DNA from: Acidobacteriaceae bacterium
Lineage (GTDB): Bacteria; Acidobacteriota; Terriglobia; Terriglobales; SbA1
Length of the DNA: 10,488 nt
Assembly: GCA_019237515.1 (NCBI GenBank)
Contig: JAFAGX010000384.1
Coordinates: forward strand, 1-10,488
Direction: 5' to 3'
Under the pieces are notes generated by a model that saw only the letters and a list, made by a program, of their open reading frames with translations, had not been told where the DNA came from and did not search any database. Of this stretch, positions 1 through 7,571 are shown in pieces (the stretch's first letter is position 1; each line of letters begins with the position of its first letter). The translations under genes and the position numbers were made by a program.

Positions 1-674
1 AACGGGTGCAGCCAGCTCACGAAGATATGGGCTTTGACCCCGCTACGGAATTCGCAGGTTGTCAGCGTGGTGTCGGCGATCTGTGGGTTCAGATATGTCC
101 CTCCCTGGCTTGCCACCCTATTCGGCATTTCATCCAGCAAAAATAAAATCGCCGAGATGTCATGGGGTGCGAAGCTCCACAGAATGTTCTCCTCGGTTCG
201 CAGCTTGCCCAGGTTTAGACGCGAGGAATAGATGTAATTGATTTTGCCTAGCTCGCCCTGCGTGATTAACTCTTTGAGCTTAAGAATCGCCGGGTGGTAT
301 TGAAGGATGTGCCCCACCATCAGCAACCGCCTTTGACTACGAGCGAGTTCGACGACCCTGCGGCCGTCATTAAGATGAAGTGCGAGCGGCTTTTCGACGA
401 AGACATGTTTATCCGCGAGCAAACAGAGGCGCGCCAGTTCATAGTGTTCGCTGGCCGGCGCGGCAATGGCGACGGCTTTCACGTGAGGATCGGCGAGAAC
501 GTCTGCTGGATCGTCACTTGCGCGCACATGGTATTTCTGGGCTGCTTCTTCAGCGACATCGCTCTTTACATCGCATACCCAGCGCAGCGCTCCCAGTTCG
601 TGAAAGTTGCGAACCAGATTCTTTCCCCAATATCCACAGCCGATCACGGCAACATTTTGCTCAATCGCACTCAT
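1..674 (-). CDS. Gfo/Idh/MocA-family sugar oxidoreductase, WlbA/WbpB-like (C-terminus cut off by window start)
   Basis: Likely oxidises a nucleotide-sugar ring carbon (C3 in WlbA/WbpB) using NAD(P), in the cytoplasm. Only the first 224 codons are visible, against a usual family length of about 310-350. Seen in the translation: an N-terminal Rossmann glycine motif GCGYWG (residues 12-17), the family EKP motif at 94-96 with the expected catalytic Lys95, GHILQYHP at 121-128, and a PHD at 170-172 that supplies the usual catalytic His. The start is fixed by a strong GGAGAGGAG six bases before the ATG. It begins 30 bases after the aminotransferase stop in the same direction, so the two are very probably co-transcribed. 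In WbpB-WbpE and WlbA-WlbC this pair makes a 3-keto then 3-amino sugar. Substrate is inferred from pairing and not proven. Other Gfo/Idh/MocA sugar dehydrogenases cannot be excluded. The reading frame is open to the window edge with no stop. Confidence 0.93.
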   Translation of the reverse strand, partial: MSAIEQNVAVIGCGYWGKNLVRNFHELGALRWVCDVKSDVAEEAAQKYHVRASDDPADVLADPHVKAVAIAAPASEHYELARLCLLADKHVFVEKPLALHLNDGRRVVELARSQRRLLMVGHILQYHPAILKLKELITQGELGKINYIYSSRLNLGKLRTEENILWSFAPHDISAILFLLDEMPNRVASQGGTYLNPQIADTTLTTCEFRSGVKAHIFVSWLHP

Positions 675-704
675 TTCTCTCTCCTCTCCATTAATGAATC
701 CGTT

Positions 705-1865
705 CTATAAATAGAAGTCGGCGATAGCGCTTACCACTCGCCGTTGTTGCGCCTCGGTAAGTTCCGGGTAGACCGGCAGCGCCAGAACTTCACGACTGGC
801 ACGCTCGCTTTCCGGGAACGAGCCACCGAGGTGGGAGAACGCCGGCTGGCGGTGTAATGGTTCCGGATAGTAGATTTCCGTAGGAATTCCCGACCGGGTC
901 AGGTGTTCACGAAGTTCGTCGCGTTCAGAAACCCGAATCACAAATAGGTTGTAAACGTGTCGCATGCCTGCGGGCTCTGTCGGAAGAACCACTCGGTCGA
1001 TAAGCTTCATCTCTGCAAACAACGCGCGATAGCGCTGGGCATTGGCCCGGCGGCGTTCGGTCCAGCTTTCCAGGTGAGGTAGCTTGACGCGCAAAATCGC
1101 GGCTTGGAGCGCATCCAGCCGGCTGTTAGTTCCCACAATCTCGCAGTGGTATTTGCTTCGACTGCCATGTACGCGAAGTAAGCGCAACCGATCGGCAACA
1201 TCGGCATCGTTTGTGGTCATGATCCCGCCGTCCCCTGCACAGCCGAGATTCTTGGAGGGAAAGAAACTGAAACATCCAACTCGCCCGACGCTTCCGACTT
1301 TCTTCTCCTGCCACGTCGCCCCCAGCGCCTGGGCTGCATCCTCGATGATGTCAATCCCTTCCGCATTGGCAATCTCCACCAACGGATGCATATCGGCGGC
1401 AAGCCCATACAAATGCACCGGGATGATGGCGCGTGTTTGGAGCGTCATGGCTTTTGCCACTTCCCTGACGTCGAGATTGTAGGTAGTGGGGTCGATGTCG
1501 ACGAATACCGGTATAGCGCCTAAACGCGCAATCGAACCGGCTGTTGCGACAAACGTGAACGGAGTCGTGATGACCTGGTCACCTGGGCCCACCCCCACCG
1601 CCATGAGCGCCAGCAGCAACGCATCGGATCCGGAGGCGCATGCAATCGCAAATTTGCAGCCGACGTAATCGGCGATTGCCTCCTCCAGTTTTTGCACGTC
1701 CGGCCCGAGGATGAATCGCGCACTCTGCATTGTCCTTGTGATCGCGTCCATTACCTCGTCCCGTATGCTTTCGAATTGCGCCTGCAAGTCCAGAAAAGGA
1801 AAAAGAGGTGCGATGGGCTTGGGTTTGCTTTTTTCCACGGGTGAAGAAAGTGCAACTGTGACCAT
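705..1865 (-). CDS. DegT/DnrJ/EryC1/StrS-family PLP-dependent sugar aminotransferase (WbpE/WlbC/QdtB-like)
   Basis: Transfers an amino group, normally from glutamate, to a keto nucleotide sugar to give an amino sugar for a surface polysaccharide. At 386 residues it is of normal family length. Visible landmarks: substrate/cofactor loop CASGSDAL (76-83), TPFTFVATAG (101-110), IIEDAAQALGA (173-183) with Asp176 expected to hold the PLP pyridine nitrogen, and FSFFPSKNLG (199-208) with Lys205 as the Schiff-base lysine. GTNSRLDALQAA (245-256) is the usual sequence near the active site of the partner subunit; the family works as dimers. The FPSKNLG-GDGG form is typical of the 3-amino-sugar branch (WbpE, WlbC, QdtB), which agrees with the oxidoreductase directly downstream. 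The start ATG has an AGGAG five bases upstream. The gene follows the kinase gene by 52 bases and shares its direction. All catalytic residues are present. The exact sugar is not determinable from this window. Confidence 0.95.
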   Translation of the reverse strand: MVTVALSSPVEKSKPKPIAPLFPFLDLQAQFESIRDEVMDAITRTMQSARFILGPDVQKLEEAIADYVGCKFAIACASGSDALLLALMAVGVGPGDQVITTPFTFVATAGSIARLGAIPVFVDIDPTTYNLDVREVAKAMTLQTRAIIPVHLYGLAADMHPLVEIANAEGIDIIEDAAQALGATWQEKKVGSVGRVGCFSFFPSKNLGCAGDGGIMTTNDADVADRLRLLRVHGSRSKYHCEIVGTNSRLDALQAAILRVKLPHLESWTERRRANAQRYRALFAEMKLIDRVVLPTEPAGMRHVYNLFVIRVSERDELREHLTRSGIPTEIYYPEPLHRQPAFSHLGGSFPESERASREVLALPVYPELTEAQQRRVVSAIADFYL

Positions 1866-1917
1866 AATGGCTCCTGTTGTGATCTTTTTGGGAGAACTGG
1901 CAAGCCGGGTTATTCAG

Positions 1918-4227
1918 TTATGAAGCTCGTTTCTCTTGATTGCCGTATTTATACCCGTAGCCGTAGCCATAGGGCTCTCGATGCGCATCAGCGCCGTTCA
2001 AAACGATTTCCAGCACCGGTGCGCTGTGCACGTCGTGTAAGAGTTCGATGGAGCGCGCCATCGCATCACGCGTGACCACATCTGCGCGTCCTACAAATAC
2101 AACTCCGTCAACGAACGGAGCAAGCGCCCGTCCATCTGCATATGGAAGGATTGGCGGCGAATCCACTACCACGAACTCAAATCTCTCACGCAGCATGCGC
2201 AACAATTTCCGCATGGACTCGGAGTTCACCAATTTTCCTGGGTCTTTGTCGGCTGGTCCGGCAGGGATGACGGTTAACCCGGGAATGCCATTGGCGGGCC
2301 CAAGAACCGAATCCAGACTCACCGTTTCTTTCAGGAATTCGCCCAGGCCGGGGTGACCGTTCAACCCGAAGGCTTTGGCAATGCTGGAGCGCCGTAGGTC
2401 GGCATCCAGAATGCAAGTTTTTCCTTGTTGGGCCAGAGCAATAGCCAGGTTAATTGCCACTGTTGTTTTGCCTTCGCCGGGCAGCGACGATGCCACCAAT
2501 AACAAATGCGGAGGACGGTTCGGATTCGAAAGCATGACCGCAGTGTGCAGACCGCGAATCGCTTCCGATTGCTCGGAGTTCGGTTGCTCCAGCAGAAACT
2601 TCGGCGGCTCTTGCACTGTTCCGTTCCTCCTTAGCAGGGGCGCGAGCAGGCCAGCGTGCCCATTACCATTTGCAATCGGCATCATTGCGACGGTGGTGAT
2701 TCCCGTCGAGCGCAACACATCCTCAGCAGTTCGTACCCGTGTGTCCAGCGCCTCCCGCCCAAAAACCAGAATGATGCCGCCGATCACTGCGACAATCAGC
2801 CCGATACCCAAGTTCATTAGCGGACGCGGACTGGTTGGGCTGGTTAAAACAGGCGCCTGATCTACGATCCGAACATTGCTGGACTTTGAAGCCGCCGTGA
2901 TGCCGGCTTCTTTAATTCGGGCGTAAAGTGCGTTGTAAAGATCGGCGTTTACCTGCGCATCTTTTCGGAGGGCAGCGTATTGCGCCATTTGTCCCAGTTC
3001 TTTTGCGGTGCCCCGCATCTGCGAATCGATCATATGTTCGCGAGTGAGCGCTGCCGCGTAACTGGTCTGCATCTGACCGAGGATCGCATTGCGTTGCAAT
3101 CGTAGCTGTGATTGCAATTCGTCGACCTGATTTTGTAAGCGGATCGCATTCGGATGCTGATCGCCATAGATGGCCAGAGTTTGCGCCAGTTCGGCTCGCG
3201 TCTCCCCTAGTTTTTGATTTAGTTGCTGAATGACCAAGCTGTTCTGCACCTGGGGCAGGTTCTCGAGGTCTCCACCCCCCGCTTTATGCAGGAACGATTC
3301 GAGTTGAATCCGCTCGGCTTGCGCCTGCGTTTTCTGCCGGCTCAGTTCGTCCATCTGCTCGGAGAAGGTGTTCTTGTTCTGGTCTACGTCCGCTATGCCG
3401 CTCATGCTCTGAAACTCGGCCAAAGCACGATTTGATTGCTCCATACGGGATCGAATGTCATCAAGCTGCCGCGATAACCATTCGGTCGATTGCATGATCG
3501 CTTCGTGCCGGATTTGATAACTGCGGTCAATGAATGAATGCAGCAACGTGTTGGTGATCTGTGCGGATAGCACCGGGTCATGGCTGCTGAAACTGATATT
3601 CACCAAGTGGCTGGCCGTATCACGCTTGACCGTGAGTTGCGACTGCAGCGTGCTTAAGGTTGAGCTTTCATTCGCACTGAGCACCTGCAGTCCTGAAGGA
3701 AGTTGTGGCTTCGACTCGTAATTCTTACGTCCCCACAGCCAAACCGGTACACGGTCGACCAGCGACAACGTTCCGTTCAGTGCGCGGGACGCGAACCCTT
3801 TATTCGTGAACTCAGGATTCTGGTCCAGGTGTAAATGCCGTATCACACTCACCAGCAGCTCAGGGCTTTGCATGTTGCGCGCCTGAGTTTCCAGGTACTC
3901 GGGAGAGGTTTCGCTCCCCTCTCGTCCCTCCAGGTTGAATAACTCCGCACCCGGCGGATCGATTTCCACCCGCGCTGTAGGCTCATACAGAGGCTTGCTG
4001 AGAACGGTCACCAGCAACACTGCAGCCATCACCGAGGCTGCGAAAATGGCGACCGCCGACCATTGCCGCTGCAAGGTGCGCCATGCGCGGAGCCATTCCG
4101 TTTCTATCGATGGAATGGTCGGAGCGCTGATCGCGACTAGTGGCCGCTTACCCGCGGGGCGAGACTCAGGGGCAAAAATTTCCAGGTCGGGATCTAACTG
4201 TTGCAGCAGTTCAAAATGTTTACTCAT
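1918..4227 (-). CDS. Wzc-type polysaccharide co-polymerase / bacterial tyrosine autokinase (BY-kinase)
   Basis: Inner-membrane protein that controls polymerisation and export of an exopolysaccharide or capsule and phosphorylates its own C-terminal tyrosines. The 769 residues match the fused Wzc architecture of proteobacteria-type systems rather than the split CapA/CapB form. Order of parts: cytoplasmic N-terminus; first membrane segment near 58-77; Wzz-like periplasmic domain with long coiled-coil stretches (about 240-440, rich in Gln, Glu, Leu); second membrane segment about 470-490 preceded by the PxxP-like SPTSPRPL (463-470); then the cytoplasmic kinase. Kinase motifs seen: Walker A SLPGEGKTT (581-589, Lys587), Walker A' ILDADLRR (606-613), Walker B FVVVDSPP (685-692, Asp689). 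The tail carries five tyrosines at 753, 755, 757, 759 and 761, separated by glycine or lysine, a typical phosphorylation cluster. A GAAGG lies seven bases before the ATG. It starts 41 bases after the NusG-like gene. No outer-membrane Wza gene or cognate phosphatase is in the window. Confidence 0.95.
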   Translation of the reverse strand: MSKHFELLQQLDPDLEIFAPESRPAGKRPLVAISAPTIPSIETEWLRAWRTLQRQWSAVAIFAASVMAAVLLVTVLSKPLYEPTARVEIDPPGAELFNLEGREGSETSPEYLETQARNMQSPELLVSVIRHLHLDQNPEFTNKGFASRALNGTLSLVDRVPVWLWGRKNYESKPQLPSGLQVLSANESSTLSTLQSQLTVKRDTASHLVNISFSSHDPVLSAQITNTLLHSFIDRSYQIRHEAIMQSTEWLSRQLDDIRSRMEQSNRALAEFQSMSGIADVDQNKNTFSEQMDELSRQKTQAQAERIQLESFLHKAGGGDLENLPQVQNSLVIQQLNQKLGETRAELAQTLAIYGDQHPNAIRLQNQVDELQSQLRLQRNAILGQMQTSYAAALTREHMIDSQMRGTAKELGQMAQYAALRKDAQVNADLYNALYARIKEAGITAASKSSNVRIVDQAPVLTSPTSPRPLMNLGIGLIVAVIGGIILVFGREALDTRVRTAEDVLRSTGITTVAMMPIANGNGHAGLLAPLLRRNGTVQEPPKFLLEQPNSEQSEAIRGLHTAVMLSNPNRPPHLLLVASSLPGEGKTTVAINLAIALAQQGKTCILDADLRRSSIAKAFGLNGHPGLGEFLKETVSLDSVLGPANGIPGLTVIPAGPADKDPGKLVNSESMRKLLRMLRERFEFVVVDSPPILPYADGRALAPFVDGVVFVGRADVVTRDAMARSIELLHDVHSAPVLEIVLNGADAHREPYGYGYGYKYGNQEKRAS
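1942..1971 (-). repeat. Six-base tandem units coding the Tyr-Gly autophosphorylation cluster of the kinase
   Basis: Read on the minus strand, the codons run TAT GGC TAC GGC TAC GGG TAT AAA TAC GGC: five tyrosine-headed six-base units, the first three nearly identical. A gain or loss of one unit would keep the frame and change the number of phosphorylatable tyrosines. The repeat is short, so slippage is only a possibility; the alternation may simply reflect selection on the protein. Confidence 0.6.
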
Positions 4228-4268
4228 AGAAGCACCTTCAAGAGAGTTGTCAGGCTAGGAGTTGATGT

Positions 4269-4853
4269 TCATGCCGCGGCAGCTTGCGCCGGAATGCTGG
4301 TGGTTTCCAAGTCCGATGCGGCCACTTCGACGATTATCGATCGCTGGATCAGGTCGAGGCTGATCACCATGCGGCAGGTGGACTTGCGCCGTAAAACTGC
4401 GCCCTGCATGCCCGTTAACGGCCCACCCACGATTCGCACGCAGGTGCCTTTGACAAGATATGGATAAGGTTCCACTGGAAGCTGACACGAAAGATAGTTC
4501 CTTATGGCTTCGACTTCCTCAAACGCCAGCGGCTCAGGCCGCGGACTGCCCACGACCCGGATTACACCTGGAATCGTTAACGCACGCATTCGATCCTGCA
4601 AATTCAGGTATACGAAAACGTAAGAAGGGAATAAGGGAAGTTGCACGCGGGCATTGCGGTCCTTCCAGCGATGCACCGCTTCATACAGTGGCAAGTAATG
4701 TTCTACTCCGCGATACTCCAACATCGCGGCGACCTGCTTCTCATAGCGAAAGCGCGTGTAGATTGCATACCATTGGGACGGATTGGGAATAGTAACAACT
4801 TGCGAATCGTTGTCGGTTCCCTTAGCCGCGAGTGCAGAACATAGCTCTGCCAT
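4269..4853 (-). CDS. NusG-family specialised transcription factor (UpxY/RfaH/LoaP-like antiterminator)
   Basis: Probably binds RNA polymerase and promotes read-through of the polysaccharide operon it heads. At 194 residues it has the NusG layout: a divergent N-terminal tail (1-26), NGN domain from WYAIYTRFRYEKQV (28-41) through LPLFPSYVFVYL (72-83) to about 122, and a KOW segment KGTCVRIVGGPLTGMQGAVL (135-154). The tail and weak similarity to housekeeping NusG, plus the position directly before a Wzc gene, argue for a specialised paralogue such as UpxY of Bacteroides capsule loci. The house-keeping nusG normally sits between secE and rplK, which is not the context here. An AAAAGGAG lies upstream but 12 bases from the ATG, a long spacing that suggests modest translation; no alternative in-frame start is closer. 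The leader upstream is unusually long. What DNA or RNA element it recognises is unknown; I saw no clear JUMPstart/ops sequence. Confidence 0.9.
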   Translation of the reverse strand: MAELCSALAAKGTDNDSQVVTIPNPSQWYAIYTRFRYEKQVAAMLEYRGVEHYLPLYEAVHRWKDRNARVQLPLFPSYVFVYLNLQDRMRALTIPGVIRVVGSPRPEPLAFEEVEAIRNYLSCQLPVEPYPYLVKGTCVRIVGGPLTGMQGAVLRRKSTCRMVISLDLIQRSIIVEVAASDLETTSIPAQAAAA

Positions 4854-4924
4854 GCCAGTTACACTCTCCTTTTCCTGGTAGTGTCTGGTTCTGACTGCGT
4901 TTTGACTAGAACGTCCCGCGAGGC

Positions 4925-5089
4925 TTAGAGGCTCAGCGCGTCTTCGTTCTGCCGTTCCTTGTTAGAGTTGAAGAGGGGGAATCGAAACTGCGTGTAGCCG
5001 CGACGCAAAAAACGTTTGTAGAACCCGGGGGAACTGAAGCGAAGCTCGCGGAAATCAAGTCTCAGCGGTTTCTGCTGCTTTTTACTCAT
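4925..5089 (-). CDS. Possible small basic protein or leader peptide ahead of the NusG-like gene
   Basis: A 54-residue frame beginning MSKKQQKPLRLDF and ending in NEDALSL. It is rich in Arg, Lys and Phe, with no membrane segment, no signal peptide and no family that I recognise. The frame is open further upstream to an ATG at 5134, but that one has no visible ribosome-binding site, whereas the ATG at 5089 has an AAGAAG about seven bases before it and a typical ATG-AGT-AAA-AAG opening. It lies 71 bases before the antiterminator gene, in the same direction, so it would be the first gene of the operon. Chance is a real alternative at this length; a non-coding leader is equally possible. Confidence 0.35.
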   Translation of the reverse strand: MSKKQQKPLRLDFRELRFSSPGFYKRFLRRGYTQFRFPLFNSNKERQNEDALSL

Positions 5090-5096
5090 ATTGCAT

Positions 5097-5118
5097 GCTT
5101 CTTGAGAAGCTGCGCAGC
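5097..5118. repeat. Two adjoining inverted repeats just upstream of the small ORF
   Basis: GCTTCT-TG-AGAAGC (5097-5110) overlaps a perfect ten-base palindrome GCTGCGCAGC (5109-5118). On the minus strand the arm AGAAGC holds the only candidate ribosome-binding site for the ATG at 5089, so a hairpin here could hide it. Both repeats are short and may be accidental. Confidence 0.4.
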
Positions 5119-5170
5119 AAACTACGCCCTTCATTTACGATTCGCGCATGTCAGTGGAACGGAGTGCGTT

Positions 5171-5190
5171 GGTTCGTGCCACACCGAACC
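5171..5190. repeat. Inverted repeat, GGTTCG arms with an eight-base centre
   Basis: GGTTCG (5171-5176) and its exact complement CGAACC (5185-5190) flank eight bases in the divergent control region. It could be a dimeric repressor site or a small RNA hairpin in the leftward leader. Six-base arms are near what chance gives in a region this size. Confidence 0.35.
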
Positions 5191-5240
5191 GGGGGAGACT
5201 GGCAGTAGGCACACAATAAACTTCTGCGATGAGCAAATCA

Positions 5241-5254
5241 GTGACTTGCGTCAC
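5241..5254. repeat. Inverted repeat GTGAC-N4-GTCAC, operator candidate
   Basis: Exact five-base arms around TTGC in the middle of the divergent region, about 110 bases before the rightward start codon. The spacing is shorter than the N6 of a CRP-type site (TGTGA-N6-TCACA), so no known regulator is assigned. Function is inferred only from symmetry and position. Confidence 0.35.
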
Positions 5255-5363
5255 GTCTCCGCGTGAGAACCTGGGGCTCGCTGGGACAATTTACGCACGC
5301 CGCCATGTGTGGCCGACGCGATGATAATCTAACCCCCAAAAACTCGTAGATTGGAGCCAATTC

Positions 5364-7571
5364 GTGGCTTGGTTTTTTGCGTTCTTCTTCATCTCTGGAT
5401 TCTGCAGTATTTTGTACGAGCTGATTTGGCTTCGACTTGCCATGGCTGCGTTTGGAGTGAATACCGCACTCGTATCGATTGTACTTTCAGCGTTTATGGC
5501 CGGTCTCGGCCTTGGGTCCTGGATAAGCGGAAAATTGATCGTAGAAAATCCGGGGCGAATGAGAATACCCGTGCTGCGACTCTACGCATTTACGGAATTG
5601 CTGATTGGGTTTTCTGCTATAGCTGCACCTTACGAACTGCTCGCTGGCCGCACGTTGCTCGAAAAACTCGGCTTTTCGTCCTCCATCGGATACTACGTTG
5701 CGTCGGGTACTTGGATTGCTCTGACCATCGTTCCTTGGTGTGCATTGATGGGGGCGACAATTCCCATCGGTATGCAAGCGATTCGCAGCGGTTTTCCTGA
5801 AGAAGAGCATCGATCTTTTAGCTTTTTGTACGTAGCGAATGTTGCCGGAGCAGTCGTCGGGACCTTTGTGCCTCTTTGGCTCATTGAGTTGTTTGGATTT
5901 CATGAAAGCCTGAAAATTGCGGCTGTTTTGAATTTCAGCTTGTTCCTGGCTTCGCTCGCGATAAGCACGCACTCGCGTTTCTCTCACGGCCAAGATAATC
6001 CATCAGGACCCGTTTCCGCACGAAGTGTATTCCCCGCCAATGCCAACACTGCGATCCTCGTGTTGCTGTTCTTGACTGGCCTAACCAGCATGGGGCTAGA
6101 GGTGATCTGGATTCGGCAATTCACTCCATATGTTGGGACCGTCGTGTATGCGTTCGCATCAATTTTGCTGGTTTATTTGGGAGCAACCTTTATCGGATCC
6201 CGCAGTTACCGTTACTGGAGTGCGAATCGGGAACTGAATACGCCGCTCGTCTGGATGTTGCTCGCGTTATCGGCATTGCTCGCGCCGGTCGCCGCAAATC
6301 CTGATTTTGAATTGTCGAACTACACGCGCATATTGCTGGGAATCGCGCCCTTTACCGGCCTTGTAGGTTTCGTGACGCCGATGCTGATAGATAAATATTC
6401 AAGCGGCGATCCTGGCAAGGCGGGGAAAGCCTACGCGGTGAATGTTGTTGGGTGCATCGTGGGCCCTCTCGTCGCCGGTTTTTTGCTGTTGCCAAAAAGC
6501 AGCGAGCGCTGGGCGGTATCCATTTTTGCGTTCCCATGGTTCGCCTACGCAATGTACCTAGTCCTACGATCAAGCAACCAGCCGCGCTCTGCTATGACCT
6601 CAAAACCCCGCCTGGTAACAGTAGCCGCTCTGCTGGTAGCGGCTGCGGTCTTAATTCTGAACGGCCGCGACTTCGAACAAACAAAGGGATTCCCCAAAAG
6701 CTATGTGCTCCGAGATCACACAGCCACCATAATTGCGCGTGGCGAAGGCATGCAAAAACAACTCCTCGTAAATGGGGTCGGTATCACGATGATGACACCG
6801 ATTACCAAAATGATGGCCCATTTGCCATTGGCTCTGCTTCAGCACGTGCCCAAGGATGCGCTGGTAATCTGCTTCGGAATGGGAACTACCTACCGATCCA
6901 TGATGTCTTGGAACATCTCTGTTACCGCGGTCGAACTTGTCCCCAGTGTCCCGCGAATGTTTTGGTACTACCATCCCGATGGGCCGCAGATCATGCGCTC
7001 TCCGCTCTCCCATGTAGTCATAGATGATGGTCGTCGTTATCTGGAGCGTGTGGCACAACAATATGACGTCATTGTGATCGATCCGCCTCCTCCGGTCGAG
7101 GCGGCAGCGTCAAGCCTGTTGTACTCCAAAGAATTTTATTCGGTTGCGAAACGCAGATTGCGGTCCGATGGCATTCTTCAACAATGGATACCCGACGGAG
7201 ACCCGGTTGAACTTTCGGCGGTTGCGCGTGCCCTGGCGGAATCCTTTAAAACCGTACTTGTGTTTCACTCTGTAGCTGGCTGGGGCTTTCATTTTTTGGC
7301 AAGTGAAGTGCCGATTCAGGGGCTCAATTCCAGTAATGTGGTGCGGCACATGCCAAGACAAGCGGTGGCGGATCTGATAGAGTGGGGGCCCGAAACGAGC
7401 GCCGAAGCTGAATTCGAATCTGTGTTGGGTGCAGCGATTCCTATCCAAAAGCTCATCGCGCTGGATCCGACTGCACCCGCACTTTCGGATGACCGACCGG
7501 TTAACGAATATTATGTTTTGCGTCGCGGCCTAGTTCCCGACACATGGAAGCGTTTTGTTTGGGCGCAATAG
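5364..7571 (+). CDS. Fused polytopic membrane protein / spermidine-synthase-like protein
   Basis: A 735-residue protein. The first ~430 residues are strongly hydrophobic with roughly a dozen membrane segments; the rest is a cytoplasmic class-I methyltransferase-type fold resembling SpeE. The membrane half looks internally duplicated: SGFCSILYELIWLRL (11-25) is echoed by TGLTSMGLEVIWIRQ (238-252). In the C-terminal half the nucleotide-binding loop reads FGMGTT (504-509), followed by Glu524 at the end of the next strand, IDDGRRYL (553-560), VIDPPPP (571-577) and LYSKEFY (586-592); SDDRPVNEYY (708-717) is near the end. True spermidine synthases have GGGDGG and a D-x-x-D type catalytic stretch, which are altered here, so polyamine synthesis is doubtful; the reaction is unknown. 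The start is a GTG with GGAG seven bases upstream; no ATG fits better. It diverges from the polysaccharide operon and may be transcribed with the pilin gene 137 bases downstream. Similar fusions occur widely in soil bacteria, mostly unstudied. Confidence 0.9.
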   Translation: MAWFFAFFFISGFCSILYELIWLRLAMAAFGVNTALVSIVLSAFMAGLGLGSWISGKLIVENPGRMRIPVLRLYAFTELLIGFSAIAAPYELLAGRTLLEKLGFSSSIGYYVASGTWIALTIVPWCALMGATIPIGMQAIRSGFPEEEHRSFSFLYVANVAGAVVGTFVPLWLIELFGFHESLKIAAVLNFSLFLASLAISTHSRFSHGQDNPSGPVSARSVFPANANTAILVLLFLTGLTSMGLEVIWIRQFTPYVGTVVYAFASILLVYLGATFIGSRSYRYWSANRELNTPLVWMLLALSALLAPVAANPDFELSNYTRILLGIAPFTGLVGFVTPMLIDKYSSGDPGKAGKAYAVNVVGCIVGPLVAGFLLLPKSSERWAVSIFAFPWFAYAMYLVLRSSNQPRSAMTSKPRLVTVAALLVAAAVLILNGRDFEQTKGFPKSYVLRDHTATIIARGEGMQKQLLVNGVGITMMTPITKMMAHLPLALLQHVPKDALVICFGMGTTYRSMMSWNISVTAVELVPSVPRMFWYYHPDGPQIMRSPLSHVVIDDGRRYLERVAQQYDVIVIDPPPPVEAAASSLLYSKEFYSVAKRRLRSDGILQQWIPDGDPVELSAVARALAESFKTVLVFHSVAGWGFHFLASEVPIQGLNSSNVVRHMPRQAVADLIEWGPETSAEAEFESVLGAAIPIQKLIALDPTAPALSDDRPVNEYYVLRRGLVPDTWKRFVWAQ

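Larger units (their letters stand above)
5135..5363. promoter_or_regulatory. Divergent intergenic control region between polysaccharide operon and fused membrane gene
   Basis: About 230 bases with no convincing reading frame, from which transcription should leave in both directions: leftward to the polysaccharide genes, rightward to the gene at 5364. It holds the inverted repeats at 5171-5190 and 5241-5254. A GATAAT at 5323-5328 could be a -10 box for the rightward gene, but no good -35 partner sits 16-18 bases before it. I could not assign a promoter for the leftward operon. Confidence 0.55.

Noticed and set aside
294..710. A 138-codon plus-strand frame overlapping the left end
   Set aside because: It lies antisense to the clear Gfo/Idh/MocA gene, whose motifs and ribosome-binding site are convincing; the plus-strand product resembles no protein family.
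5351..5800. A 149-codon plus-strand frame starting at TTG 5351
   Set aside because: It overlaps the long fused membrane gene in another frame; its product is Cys/Arg-rich with no recognisable motif, while the GTG at 5364 has proper ribosome-binding spacing.
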